DNA of 64,000 nt from Anaerosomatales bacterium (GTDB lineage: Bacteria; Actinomycetota; Coriobacteriia; Anaerosomatales; Anaerosomataceae), in contig JASEEU010000007.1 of the NCBI GenBank assembly GCA_030019445.1, positions 1-64,000 on the forward strand. Direction: 5' to 3'. Positions 43,114-52,501 of the stretch are shown here, piece after piece. A program made the position numbers and the translations under genes. The first letter of the stretch is position 1, and each line of letters opens with the position of its first letter. The notes below the pieces were generated by a model. It worked only from the letters and a program-made list of their open reading frames with translations. It ran no database searches and was not told the origin of the DNA.

Positions 43114-44883
43114 CTACAGGCCCAGGATGCGCTGCAGCTGGATACGCTCGGCGTCACCGATGGGGTAGTCGAGAGCGAGGCCCGCGTAGCGGCGCGCCTC
43201 GGGGACCATGCCCAACCGCTCGGCCTCCAGCGCGGTGAGGAAGTACCAGATGCCGCTGGCCGGGTCAGCTTCCAGCCCTTGGTTCGCTGTCTGCACGAAC
43301 GCTGCGAAGGTGTCGTCGCCATGAACCGCGGAGCGCATTTGCTGGTACGCGAGCGTGCGAAGCGCGAGATCGACGTGCCAGCGGCGCGCCGCGGCGTAGC
43401 GGTCGACGAGGGCGGCCGCCTCGTCTCCCGGACCGACGGAGTCCAGGGTGGCGGCGAGCGCTCGCGTGGCGATGTCCGGGTCATGGCCGGTGAGCGCGCC
43501 CTCGAGCAGGGCATCGACGTCAGCGCCGGGTAGTGCGCGGAACTCCGCGGGCATGACGACAGCGGCGGCCAGGGCGAAGGCGGCGCACGCGACCGCAAGA
43601 GCCGTGACCGCGACCCTGTGCGCTTCGCCGGATGCGCGTCGCATCGATACGCTGCGCTCTCTGTCCAGGCCGAGCAGCGTTCCCACGATGGCCGCAGCGC
43701 CGATGGCCGCGGGTACCGACACCCATGCGAACAGCGTCGAGAACGCGAGCGCCACGATGCCTGCGATGAGAACCAACATGAACATCGGGCGGCCGCTTGC
43801 GTTCCACGTCGTGACGAGGCCACGGAAGACGGTCGCCGCCGTGAGGATGCCGAGCGCCAACGCCACGATCCCACCTCCAAGGAGGAGGGCGAGCAGCACG
43901 TTGTGCGGATCGTACGCTCCGTAGTAGGAGAGCGCGCCGCCCGGCTGCAAGGACCAGTCGATCCATGCCGAGAACTGCTCGACGCCGCACCCGACGAACG
44001 GTGACTCTCCGAGCCGAACGACCGCAGAGCGCCAGATGAGCGCGCGATCCGTGCCCACGGAGTTCAGCGCGTCGAACGCAGAGGAACCCAGGGCGCCCCC
44101 CGCGACGGCGAGACCGAGGCCCGTGCCACCAGTGGCGATCGCCGTGAGCACCGCCGCTACACCGCGCTCGGTCTTTGATGACCCACGATCCACAGCGAGC
44201 ATGAGTCCCGCCGCGAGGCCGATCGCGAGACCCACCACCCCTGCCCTCGAATCCGTGACGACGATCCCGCCGAGCGACAGCGCAGCGCACGCGATGGCGA
44301 CGAGGCGTTCGCTGCGACCGGACGCGAACATCGCCCAGGCGACCGAGGCGGATCCCCCGACGATGAACGTCTGCGCGGCGCTGAGCGAGTTCTCCAGGAC
44401 CCCCGCCGCCGACCCCCAGAGACGTCCGGCTGAGATCGGTGCCCCAAGCGCTTCCAGCACCGCGAGGAGAGCAAGGATCCCGAATCCGCCGGCCGCGGTG
44501 ACGATCACGGCACGCAGGGAGCGCTTGGATGCCGCGAGCGCTGATGCCGTCGCGACGGCGAGCGCTGCGACCCACAGCGTGGTTCCGTTGTGCTGTCCCG
44601 CGAGTCCAAGGAACGATGTCCAGGGGTCGTCAGCGAACGCCGAGGTCACGCAGAGCCACGCGGCGAGGCTGATACCGAAGTAGAGCCACGCGCGACACCC
44701 GGCGGCTCCCGTAGCGTCTCCCGAGCGAACGCCCCATGCGCTCGCACCGGCGGCGACGATGAGCGCCAGGGCCAGGAGCAGGCCGCTCGCCGCGTACGCA
44801 GGTGCGAGCAACGGAACCACCACGGACAGTCCCACGAGGACCACCGCCGGCCCTCTGTAGGCGACCTGGACGGTACGAGACAT
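43114..44883 (-). CDS. O-antigen ligase/Wzy-like polytopic membrane protein with C-terminal soluble domain
   Basis: 589 residues. About twelve membrane segments to residue 450, with the Wzy_C-type region carrying a conserved Arg (SVGTDRALIWRSAVVRLGES), FVGCGVEQFSAWID and YDPHNVLLALLLGGG (DPHN replaces the usual xxHN). The C-terminal 130 residues are helical and TPR-like (DVDALLEGALTGHDPDIATRA, WYFLTALEAERLG). Such proteins polymerise or transfer glycans. Next to secreted cytochromes it may glycosylate them or build surface polymer; inference only. Divergent from the TPR gene. Confidence 0.75.
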   Translation of the reverse strand: MSRTVQVAYRGPAVVLVGLSVVVPLLAPAYAASGLLLALALIVAAGASAWGVRSGDATGAAGCRAWLYFGISLAAWLCVTSAFADDPWTSFLGLAGQHNGTTLWVAALAVATASALAASKRSLRAVIVTAAGGFGILALLAVLEALGAPISAGRLWGSAAGVLENSLSAAQTFIVGGSASVAWAMFASGRSERLVAIACAALSLGGIVVTDSRAGVVGLAIGLAAGLMLAVDRGSSKTERGVAAVLTAIATGGTGLGLAVAGGALGSSAFDALNSVGTDRALIWRSAVVRLGESPFVGCGVEQFSAWIDWSLQPGGALSYYGAYDPHNVLLALLLGGGIVALALGILTAATVFRGLVTTWNASGRPMFMLVLIAGIVALAFSTLFAWVSVPAAIGAAAIVGTLLGLDRERSVSMRRASGEAHRVAVTALAVACAAFALAAAVVMPAEFRALPGADVDALLEGALTGHDPDIATRALAATLDSVGPGDEAAALVDRYAAARRWHVDLALRTLAYQQMRSAVHGDDTFAAFVQTANQGLEADPASGIWYFLTALEAERLGMVPEARRYAGLALDYPIGDAERIQLQRILGL

Positions 44884-45018
44884 GTGGTGTACCTTTCATC
44901 ATCGTGCAGCGGGTTCCCGATCTAGTCTACGCGGATGTGAATCGGAGCACGAGGTGGTATGTCCCTTGCTCCCACACATTCACTCACACATCGACACACC
45001 TTCCAAGGAGAGCGGCTG

Positions 45019-45777
45019 ATGTCCGAGCGAGCCTATGGCAGCGCTGACGACGCCACGTACGTCGTCGTCGAAGAGCGCGATCCGGTCGTGACCTACCTGC
45101 GATTCGGTATCGCGCTCGTCATCATCACTATCCTCGTCTCTGCGATATATGTTCTGGTGCAAGGGGTCTTCAGCGACCGCGCTCCTCAAACGGCTCTCGA
45201 ATCGAGCATCGCGATCGCCCGCTCAGCGACGGAACAGCTTCCGGCCAACGGTCAGGCATGGGGAGACTACATCCGGCTGCTCGTCGTCGCCGAGGAGTAT
45301 GGCAAGGCGCAGGAAGCTATCGCCGATGCGCGCGAGAACGTGGCGGGCGCTTCGCTCGCATGGGTCAACAACGCGGAGCTCCGCTATCTGATCGCCACCG
45401 GAAAGAACGAGGAGGCGGTGGAGCTCGCTCCTCGATTCGTTCAGCAAGACATCGACTGGCGCGCGGAAGTGGCGAACGAGCTCGCGCAGCAAGGCGTCAG
45501 GGCGACTGCGGAGACCCTGCCCTCGGACAGTACGGTCGAGCTGTGGATGCTCAAGGCGACGGCCGAGGGCGGCGTGGGTGACTGGGAGAGCGCGATCGAG
45601 TCTCTGACGTTCGGTCTCAAGTACCAGCCGAATTCCGCGGACCTCCTTGCGCTTCGCGGAAACGCATACCTTGCGGTCGGGGATACCGAGCAGGCTCGCA
45701 AGGACTTCGAGGCGGCATTGAAGTACGTTCCTGACTACGCCCCCGCACTTCGGGGACTGGAAGAGGTGCAGCGGTAG
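45019..45777 (+). CDS. Membrane-anchored TPR-repeat protein
   Basis: 252 residues from the ATG at 45019, preceded by CCAAGGAGAG. Short cytoplasmic start, a membrane span at about residues 32-54, then an external helical domain with TPR-like repeats, clearest at the end (SADLLALRGNAYLAVGDTEQ, ARKDFEAALKYVPDYAPALRG). Likely a scaffold. Its stop abuts the ATG of the NHL protein, so both act together, next to the hexahaem cytochrome gene. Confidence 0.75.
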   Translation: MSERAYGSADDATYVVVEERDPVVTYLRFGIALVIITILVSAIYVLVQGVFSDRAPQTALESSIAIARSATEQLPANGQAWGDYIRLLVVAEEYGKAQEAIADARENVAGASLAWVNNAELRYLIATGKNEEAVELAPRFVQQDIDWRAEVANELAQQGVRATAETLPSDSTVELWMLKATAEGGVGDWESAIESLTFGLKYQPNSADLLALRGNAYLAVGDTEQARKDFEAALKYVPDYAPALRGLEEVQR

Positions 45778-47040
45778 ATGCGCGAGAGCGAGTTCGAGAC
45801 ACGGAGTGCGAGCGCCGTCGAAGGCGATGTTCAGTATGTGGAGGAGCGTGTCGTCGAGTATGTGACGAACCGGCGCCAGCGCGGTCTTCTCATCATCGCC
45901 CTCGTCGCCCTCTTCCTGTTGCTGATCGGCCTCATCGTCGGCGTCACCATGCTGAGCTCGCCGGTCGGGGCGCCCACCGAAGGGGACCTGCCGGAGGATA
46001 TCGAGTGGGTGCGCTCCATCTACGGCTGGGGCACCGCTCCGGAGCAGGCGTTGGCAAGTCCGGTGGACGCTGCGGTAGCACCTGATGGAACCATCTGGGT
46101 GGTGAGCGGCAAGACGACGATCGTCGCCTTCGAGCCTGACGGGAGCCTTGAGCGCCTCGTCGAGCTCCCCTTCGGTGAAGGCGAGGGTCAGGTCAGCGCT
46201 CTCGAGGGGCTCGACGTCGCCGATGACGGGTCCGTGTATGTGTGTGACTACGGCAACAACAAAGTGATCGTGCTCTCCCCGGAGGGCGAACTCACGAACG
46301 AGTGGAGCGTTCAGCTTCCCAATGAGATCGCGGTGCAGGGCGACCGCGTGGCCCTCGCCGCGGCGTTCGGCGTCGGCGTCTTCACCACCGAGGGTGAGCC
46401 GATCTCGACATGGGGGTCACGCGGCGCCGGACTCGAGAACTTCGACCTTCCGCACGGTATCGCGTTTGGTGAGAACGGCGAGGTGTTCGTGTCCGACACG
46501 CACAACGAGCGTGTCAAGGCGTACACGCAGGATGGCCGCCTGTTGTGGGTCAGCCGGACTTCAGGCGTTCCGGCGAGCGAGGCGTCAGCGGAGGCTACGG
46601 GCAGCGCATACCAGCTTCCCGCAGGCATGACCTTTGATGCGGCCGGTCGCCTCCTCGTGGTGGATCCGTTCGAGTTCGCCATCTTCGCGCTTGACCCGGA
46701 GACCGGCGACATCACCGATCGCTACGGCGACTTCGGGTCTGCCGACGGTCTCTTCGCGTATCCGACGGGCGTCTCCTATGACGACGCTCGTGACTGGTTC
46801 GTCGTAGCCGACACGGCGAACAATCGTGTCCAGATCATCCGTCTCGCCGGCAGCGGAGGCAACGCCGTGGTCGCCGCTATCGCGACCGCATTCGACCGCC
46901 CGATCTGGCTGTTCCTGCTGCCGATCCTTCTGTTGCTCGCGGCCCTGGCCGTGGCGGTCGCACGGCGCAAGCGGCAGCGTCTGGAAGCGCGTCGCATCGC
47001 GGGCTCCGGGGTCAAGAACCGGCCCGGGAATGCCGATTAA
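45778..47040 (+). CDS. Membrane-anchored NHL-repeat beta-propeller protein
   Basis: 420 residues. Cytoplasmic N-terminus, membrane span at about 37-59, an external propeller (about 75-370) with NHL blades such as LEGLDVADDGSVYVCDYGNN, LPHGIAFGENGEVFVSDTHN and FAYPTGVSYDDARDWFVVAD, then a second span (about 376-396) and a basic tail. No catalytic motif. Propellers of this kind often accompany extracellular cytochromes; a role in export, folding or docking of the next gene product is plausible. Confidence 0.8.
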   Translation: MRESEFETRSASAVEGDVQYVEERVVEYVTNRRQRGLLIIALVALFLLLIGLIVGVTMLSSPVGAPTEGDLPEDIEWVRSIYGWGTAPEQALASPVDAAVAPDGTIWVVSGKTTIVAFEPDGSLERLVELPFGEGEGQVSALEGLDVADDGSVYVCDYGNNKVIVLSPEGELTNEWSVQLPNEIAVQGDRVALAAAFGVGVFTTEGEPISTWGSRGAGLENFDLPHGIAFGENGEVFVSDTHNERVKAYTQDGRLLWVSRTSGVPASEASAEATGSAYQLPAGMTFDAAGRLLVVDPFEFAIFALDPETGDITDRYGDFGSADGLFAYPTGVSYDDARDWFVVADTANNRVQIIRLAGSGGNAVVAAIATAFDRPIWLFLLPILLLLAALAVAVARRKRQRLEARRIAGSGVKNRPGNAD

Positions 47041-47192
47041 GAATCATTGATATCCGTTGAATGTGGTTTGCGATTCCGTGCTCAGCATGGCATGATGATG
47101 ACACATGTGAACGGTGTGCCGGATGGCCGCCGCAGACAGGGTTGAACGGAGCTGAGCTCCGACGACGATTCCGTCATGGAAAGGAGGTGCGA

Positions 47193-48389
47193 ATGACTAT
47201 GACAGGACGATTCACTGCAACTAGCAAGGAGTCTCATACTATGAAGAAGACGCTCGTCATCGTGGCGCTCGCCACGCTGATGGTGTTCGCGTTCAGCGGT
47301 GTCGCCATGGCCAAGATCACCAACAACTATCACGAGTGGGATGCGGCTGGCGGCTTCGGTGGCGCGAACGCGACGGTTCCGACCCCCCACAAGGGCTACA
47401 CCGAGGCGACCGTGAAGTGCAACGTGTGCCACGCGGTTCACAACGCCCCGATCGCGGGAACCGGTTGGGATGCCAACAAAGATGGCGATTTCCTCGATGC
47501 AGGCGAATGGGAGGCTGGCGACACCGACACCGAGATGCTGCTCCGCTCGACGGTGGCGAACGCATGCAACTACTGCCACATCGAGACCAGCATCGGTGGC
47601 ACGCAGCTGTACGGCGGCGACCCGGTCCTTTACACGCGCACGGGCAACCCGTGGGAGGACTTCAACCACGGTGGTCCGAGCGCCTCGTGCACCGGCTGCC
47701 ACGCCGTCCACGGCGCCAACACCTATGGCGGTCCCACCACGCTCGCCAACAAGATCCTCAAGCAGGGCACCATCCAGGATGAGGTCATCCTCGAGGGTGT
47801 TCCCGCAGTCGATCCTCTGAACGACGCGCTCTTCCCGAGCGCAGCGGATGCCTACGCGGGCACCAACGTCCGCGCTGACGCCGCTGGCGATCTCCGGAAC
47901 GCACAGCTGACCGCGTTCTGCTCGCAGTGCCACAGCAACTACAGCTACGCTTCCGAGCAGACGGTCAACGTCGATGGCGACTATGTCTACGGCGATTCCG
48001 GGTACGTGTACCCCACGGGTTCGAGCTATCGCTACAAGACCCACCCCCTCAAGGCTGCGGCCACGGGTGCGGTCGGCGATCGCTTCGTCGCAGCGGGCGC
48101 CACGATCACGTCTGACACCCCCGTCGCCTTCGCCACGTCGGCGACGTGCCGCGATTGCCACGACGCTGGCAACGTGGACGAGGGTGCGGTCACCACGTAC
48201 AACAGCTTCCCGCACTACACGCGCGGCTCGTTCAACTTCATGACGGCCGGTGCGTCTGTGGGCGATGCGCAGGATCATGGTGATCCGCTGGATGCTACCG
48301 ATCCTCCGTATATGTTCCAGGTGGATGGACACTGCCTGAAGTGCCACGTGAACGCTGCGGGCACCGCCGGCATCAACATCACCTACTAG
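47193..48389 (+). CDS. Secreted hexahaem cytochrome c
   Basis: 398 residues from the ATG at 47193, which has the very strong AAAGGAGGTGCGA; a second ATG at 47241, also with AAGGAG, would start exactly at the signal peptide (MKKTLVIVALATLMVFAFSG, cleavage near AMA-K). Six CXXCH motifs: CNVCH, CNYCH, CTGCH, CSQCH, CRDCH and CLKCH, widely spaced, with extra histidines for second ligands. Tyr, Gly, Asn and Thr-rich mature sequence. Size and haem number resemble filament-forming OmcS-type cytochromes, but haem number alone proves nothing. Confidence 0.88.
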   Translation: MTMTGRFTATSKESHTMKKTLVIVALATLMVFAFSGVAMAKITNNYHEWDAAGGFGGANATVPTPHKGYTEATVKCNVCHAVHNAPIAGTGWDANKDGDFLDAGEWEAGDTDTEMLLRSTVANACNYCHIETSIGGTQLYGGDPVLYTRTGNPWEDFNHGGPSASCTGCHAVHGANTYGGPTTLANKILKQGTIQDEVILEGVPAVDPLNDALFPSAADAYAGTNVRADAAGDLRNAQLTAFCSQCHSNYSYASEQTVNVDGDYVYGDSGYVYPTGSSYRYKTHPLKAAATGAVGDRFVAAGATITSDTPVAFATSATCRDCHDAGNVDEGAVTTYNSFPHYTRGSFNFMTAGASVGDAQDHGDPLDATDPPYMFQVDGHCLKCHVNAAGTAGINITY

Positions 48390-48421
48390 TCACCTGACTG
48401 GTAGCACCGCTTTGCGGGAAC

Positions 48422-48451
48422 GGGGCGGCTCTCCATAACGGGAGCCGCCCC
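48422..48451 (+). terminator. Rho-independent terminator after the hexahaem gene
   Basis: Stem GGGGCGGCTC/GAGCCGCCCC (ten pairs) extended by CC/GG, short loop ATAAC, followed by TCTTCCTG. It separates the hexahaem gene from the two larger membrane cytochrome genes. Confidence 0.75.
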
Positions 48452-48532
48452 TCTTCCTGCACGTGAGGGCTGTGCCGTTGGCCCTCCGCTTGCTACGCTT
48501 TCCCCTCGAACGAGTGGTCGGCAGGAGTCCTT

Positions 48533-49498
48533 GTGCGGATCATCGAGCATGTCCGAGAGCATAGACGCGCGACTGTGGTCATCGCCGGAGCGGTGCTCGT
48601 GCTGTCGACGGCCCTCTTGGGCGCCATCACCTCATCGACGGCTGTCTGCGCTCCGTGTCATGCCGCACAGGTGAACGCCCTGCACCAGAGCCCGCATGCG
48701 AAGTCCGGGTGCTACTCATGCCATCTGGAAGACGGAGCGTGGAGCCTTCCGGGTGCCAAGTCCGCGGAGTGGTTCCGCATGTACCCCTCGGCGCTGCTCG
48801 GCGACGACGTGATCGTTCCGCAACCGACCGACCGAGGCTCGTGCCTCGAGTGCCATTTGACCATTCTTGATGCGCCCGTGGAGCGGTACGGGCTGCGTGT
48901 GGACCACGCGACCTGCGCAACGGGCGACACATGCGATGCCTGCCACACGGGCGATGCGCATCCGGGGGTAGGGCTTGCGCGAGGTCCTGTCATGGAGGAC
49001 TGCACGGCCTGCCACCTCGAGAATGGCGCGACGATCGCGTGCGATGCGTGCCACGCGGGGCGAACCGAACGGGATCGGCTTGCCCGTGGGCCGTGGCAGG
49101 TCACACACGGCCCAGAGTGGCGCAGCACGCACGGCATGGGCAACATCGACTCCTGCGCCACGTGTCACCCGCAGGAGTTCTGCGGCAAGTGCCATGGCGT
49201 GCCGCTACCACACCCCGCCGAGTTCGGTCGCACGCATGGCGCCTCAGCCACAGAGGATCCGACCGGATGCGCTACCTGCCACAAGAGCACGCGGTTCTGC
49301 GAGGCGTGCCATGGGATGCACATGCCGCATCCCGCCGGCTACCTCGCGAACCATAGCGCGGATGCTGCCGGTATCGATGACGAGCGCTGCGCTCGATGTC
49401 ACGTTCGCTCTGAGTGCGAGGATTGTCATTCCCGCCACGTCCACCCAGGTGGGGCCTCCGGTGTGCCCTGGCTCGAAGGCGGAGTGGATGGCCGGTGA
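48533..49498 (+). CDS. Membrane-anchored 12-haem cytochrome c
   Basis: 321 residues, GTG start. An N-terminal hydrophobic span (about 14-36) without clear cleavage site suggests an anchor. Twelve CXXCH motifs by count: CAPCH, CYSCH, CLECH, CDACH, CTACH, CDACH, CATCH, CGKCH, CATCH, CEACH, CARCH and CEDCH. The start, with a span then CAPCHAAQVNALHQSPHAKSG, resembles NapC/NirT-type quinol-oxidising cytochromes, so it may take electrons from menaquinol. Its stop overlaps the next start (GTGA), implying a stoichiometric partner. Confidence 0.88.
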   Translation: MRIIEHVREHRRATVVIAGAVLVLSTALLGAITSSTAVCAPCHAAQVNALHQSPHAKSGCYSCHLEDGAWSLPGAKSAEWFRMYPSALLGDDVIVPQPTDRGSCLECHLTILDAPVERYGLRVDHATCATGDTCDACHTGDAHPGVGLARGPVMEDCTACHLENGATIACDACHAGRTERDRLARGPWQVTHGPEWRSTHGMGNIDSCATCHPQEFCGKCHGVPLPHPAEFGRTHGASATEDPTGCATCHKSTRFCEACHGMHMPHPAGYLANHSADAAGIDDERCARCHVRSECEDCHSRHVHPGGASGVPWLEGGVDGR

Positions 49499-50760
49499 GC
49501 GAGCTTCTCGATCGCATCGGACAGGTCGGCTTGGATGGCGTGATCGAGGCGGTTCGGCGTGTGATCGCCGAGCCGACCGCCGACCTCACACTGACCTTCA
49601 TCTTCCTAGCTGCCGTCACGGTCGCCCTGCTGCTCCTTGTCGTGGGTCTGCTGCTCGTCCTCACGCCGAGCCGCAAGCGTGTCGTGAAGATCCGGCGACG
49701 TCCGCTGCCCGGCGGGCCTGCGCCTCAGTCGGAGGCGGCCGCCACTGAGGAGCTCACCGTCATCGAAGGGTGGGAGGACGAGAGCGAGCGCGAGCCGCTC
49801 GCGATGCCGGAGCTGTCCCAGCAGCCCGAAGCGGACGTCGCTGGAGAACCCCGGCGTTGGCTTCCCGCGTGGGCGTTGGGGTCTGCGACCGTGCCGCTGC
49901 TCATCGTGCTGGCAGGCTTCGCGGGGTACGTCGCCACGGGTACGGATGCGTACTGCGCGACGCTGTGCCACTCGACGTCGGAAGCAGTGATCGCGGCTGC
50001 GGAGATCGACCACGCGTCATGCGTTTCGTGCCATGAGCAGCCCGGACTGTGGGGAGTCGTCGGCAACGTGAGCAGCAGGACGCGCATGGTAGTCCGCGAG
50101 CTGCAGGGCGATGCCTCAGACCCGCGTGCCACGCTTCATCCGGCGGGGTGTCTTGGCTGCCATGGAGACGTTCTGGACGAGGTGACCGAGAGCCCGGCCG
50201 GCATCCGGATGTCGCACCGCGAGCCCGTCTCAGCGGGGATGTCGTGCACCGAGTGTCACCGCACGGTCGGTCACACCGAGCGGCGTTCCGAGGCCACGAT
50301 GTCCCAGTGCCTGCCATGTCATGACGCGGAGCAGGCATCGGCCGATTGCGAGACGTGCCACGTGCTCGATCCGTTGACGCAAGGGATCGCCAGCGAGGAG
50401 TCGACCAAGACGCTCGGGAGCGGGCGCGTGGTGTACCCGACGGTTCCCATCGACCGACGGGAATGCAGCGGCTGTCACGACGAGGAGAGCGAGTGCGACA
50501 CGTGTCACGGGCTCCGGATGCCGCACAGCGAGGAGTTCATCGAGGGTGACCACGCGAGCGCGGCGGCGTTCGAGCGCAAGGAGCTCTGCTACCGCTGTCA
50601 CGAGGTCTGGGAGTGCAACTCGTGCCATCGCAACTTCGATGCGCATGGCCTCAACTGGAAGTACGAGCACCGCGCCTCGGCCTGGGACGCGGGGTGCACG
50701 TGCCATCAGTTCCGCAGCGACCGGGACTATCCGATCTGCTATCGGTGTCACGACCGCTGA
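49495..50760 (+). CDS. Membrane multiheme cytochrome c (11 motifs plus one atypical)
   Basis: 421 residues, GTG start overlapping the upstream stop by four bases. Two membrane spans (about 31-57 and 127-148) separated by an acidic cytoplasmic stretch rich in Glu and Pro. After the second span come CATLCH (CX3CH), ten CXXCH motifs, and a CTCH near residue 402 that lacks one residue of the motif. The start of the haem region again resembles NapC/NirT. It probably forms a quinol-to-periplasm electron relay with the 12-haem protein. Confidence 0.87.
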   Translation: MSELLDRIGQVGLDGVIEAVRRVIAEPTADLTLTFIFLAAVTVALLLLVVGLLLVLTPSRKRVVKIRRRPLPGGPAPQSEAAATEELTVIEGWEDESEREPLAMPELSQQPEADVAGEPRRWLPAWALGSATVPLLIVLAGFAGYVATGTDAYCATLCHSTSEAVIAAAEIDHASCVSCHEQPGLWGVVGNVSSRTRMVVRELQGDASDPRATLHPAGCLGCHGDVLDEVTESPAGIRMSHREPVSAGMSCTECHRTVGHTERRSEATMSQCLPCHDAEQASADCETCHVLDPLTQGIASEESTKTLGSGRVVYPTVPIDRRECSGCHDEESECDTCHGLRMPHSEEFIEGDHASAAAFERKELCYRCHEVWECNSCHRNFDAHGLNWKYEHRASAWDAGCTCHQFRSDRDYPICYRCHDR

Positions 50761-50835
50761 CGGCGGTGCGTCCATCCGCTCCTCGTGGTACCCTGCTTGT
50801 CACACTTCAGACGGCAGGGCGCCGAGGAGGGCACC

Positions 50836-51336
50836 ATGAAGTTTCACGGCACCGCGCACAAGTACGGTCGTGACGTCGACACCGATGTGATCATCCCCGC
50901 GCGCTACCTGAACACGAGCGTGCCCGAGGAGCTCGCGAAGCACTGCATGGAGGACCTCGACCCGCGCTTCATCGAGAAGGTCGAGTTCGGCGACGTGCTG
51001 GTGGCCGAGGAGAACTTCGGCTGTGGCTCCAGCCGCGAGCATGCCCCCATCGCCATCAAGGCGGCGGGCGTGAGCGTGGTCATCGCGAAGTCCTTCGCGC
51101 GCATCTTCTATCGCAATGCGATCAACACCGGGCTTCCGATCATGGAGTCACCGGAGGCCGTCGATGGCATCAGCGACGGCGATGAGGTCGAAGTGGACGC
51201 CGACACCGGCGTCATCGTCAACGTCACGAGCGGGGAGACGTACCAGGCGCAGCCGTTCCCGCCCTTCGTGAAGGACATCATCGAGCGGGGTGGCCTCGTT
51301 GAGTCCGTCAAGGCGAAGGGCGCGCGCCGTGGCTGA
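50836..51336 (+). CDS. leuD: 3-isopropylmalate dehydratase, small subunit
   Basis: 166 residues; the ATG at 50836 follows GAGGAGGG. Swivel-domain motifs [19 protein letters not shown] and [20 protein letters not shown] (near 60) are complete. The short archaeal-type LeuD matches the HACN-type LeuC encoded at 41838. It overlaps leuB by eight bases. Confidence 0.96.
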   Translation: MKFHGTAHKYGRDVDTDVIIPARYLNTSVPEELAKHCMEDLDPRFIEKVEFGDVLVAEENFGCGSSREHAPIAIKAAGVSVVIAKSFARIFYRNAINTGLPIMESPEAVDGISDGDEVEVDADTGVIVNVTSGETYQAQPFPPFVKDIIERGGLVESVKAKGARRG

Positions 51337-52450
51337 CGTCAAGCGTATCTGCCTGCTCCCCGGCGACGGCATCGGACCTGAGATCGCCGCCGAGGCGGTC
51401 AAGCTCCTGGAGGCCATCGGCGAGCTGGAGGGCGTGACGTTCGAGCTCACCGAGGCGCTGCTCGGCGGCGTCGCGATCGACGAGACCGGCTCCCCGCTGC
51501 CCGACGAGACGCTCGCGGAGGCGCGCGATGCCGACGCCGTGCTGCTGGCTGCCATCGGCGGTCCCCGGTGGGATACCACCGATCCTGCGCGACCGCGGCC
51601 GGAGCAGGGGCTTCTCGGCATCCGGAAGGCGCTCGGCCTCTATGCGAACCTGCGGCCGGTCAAGCTCTTCGACGCGCTCACCGACGCCTCCAGCCTCAAG
51701 CGGGAGGCCCTCGAGGGCGTGGACATGCTCATCGTGCGCGAACTGACGGGCGGCCTGTACTTCGGCGAGAGCGCGCGCGAGGCCGATGTCGACGGCGCGT
51801 CGGCAGACGGCTCGCCCGGCATGCTCGCGTACGACACCATGGTCTACACCGAGGCCGAGATCGAGCGCATCGCGCGCGTCGCGTTCGAGGCCGCGCGCAA
51901 GCGGCGCGGTAAGGTGCACTCGGTCGACAAGGCGAACGTGCTCGAGAGCAGCCGGCTGTGGCGCGAGGTCGTCCACCGGCTGCACGCGGCCGAGTACGGA
52001 GACGTCGAGCTTCTCGACCAGCTCGTCGACAACACCGCGATGCAGCTCGTGCGGATGCCCGCGCAGTTCGACGTGATCGTGACCGAGAACATGTTCGGTG
52101 ACATCCTCTCGGACGAGGCGTCGATGCTCACCGGCTCGCTCGGCATGCTGGCGAGCGCTTCTCTCGGCGATGGCACCGCGCTCTACGAGCCGAGTCACGG
52201 CAGCGCACCGGACATCGCCGGGCAGGGCATCGCCAACCCGCTTGCGATGCTCCTCTCGGTGGAGCTCATGCTGCGCTACAGCTTCGGGATGGACGCGGCG
52301 GCGGATCGGCTGGCCGCCGCGATCGAGGTCACGCTGGCCGAGGGCTGGCGCACGCGCGACATCGCGGATGCGTGGACGCTGCCGCAGCGGACGGTGGGGA
52401 CGAGCGCCATGGGCGATCTCGTCGTCGAGCGTTTGCGCGCGCCGAGGTAG
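51329..52450 (+). CDS. leuB: 3-isopropylmalate dehydrogenase
   Basis: 373 residues from the GTG at 51329 inside the end of leu[21 protein letters not shown] at the start, the LeuB-type loop [20 protein letters not shown] (near 95), [32 protein letters not shown] and [14 protein letters not shown] for NAD binding. The ELTGG and GLLGIRK signatures separate it from the isocitrate-type paralogue at 23588. Confidence 0.96.
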   Translation: MADVKRICLLPGDGIGPEIAAEAVKLLEAIGELEGVTFELTEALLGGVAIDETGSPLPDETLAEARDADAVLLAAIGGPRWDTTDPARPRPEQGLLGIRKALGLYANLRPVKLFDALTDASSLKREALEGVDMLIVRELTGGLYFGESAREADVDGASADGSPGMLAYDTMVYTEAEIERIARVAFEAARKRRGKVHSVDKANVLESSRLWREVVHRLHAAEYGDVELLDQLVDNTAMQLVRMPAQFDVIVTENMFGDILSDEASMLTGSLGMLASASLGDGTALYEPSHGSAPDIAGQGIANPLAMLLSVELMLRYSFGMDAAADRLAAAIEVTLAEGWRTRDIADAWTLPQRTVGTSAMGDLVVERLRAPR

Positions 52451-52501
52451 AATCACGGATACGCACCGCGTGCGCGGTGTCAGGCTGGAAGGGGAGGCAT
52501 C

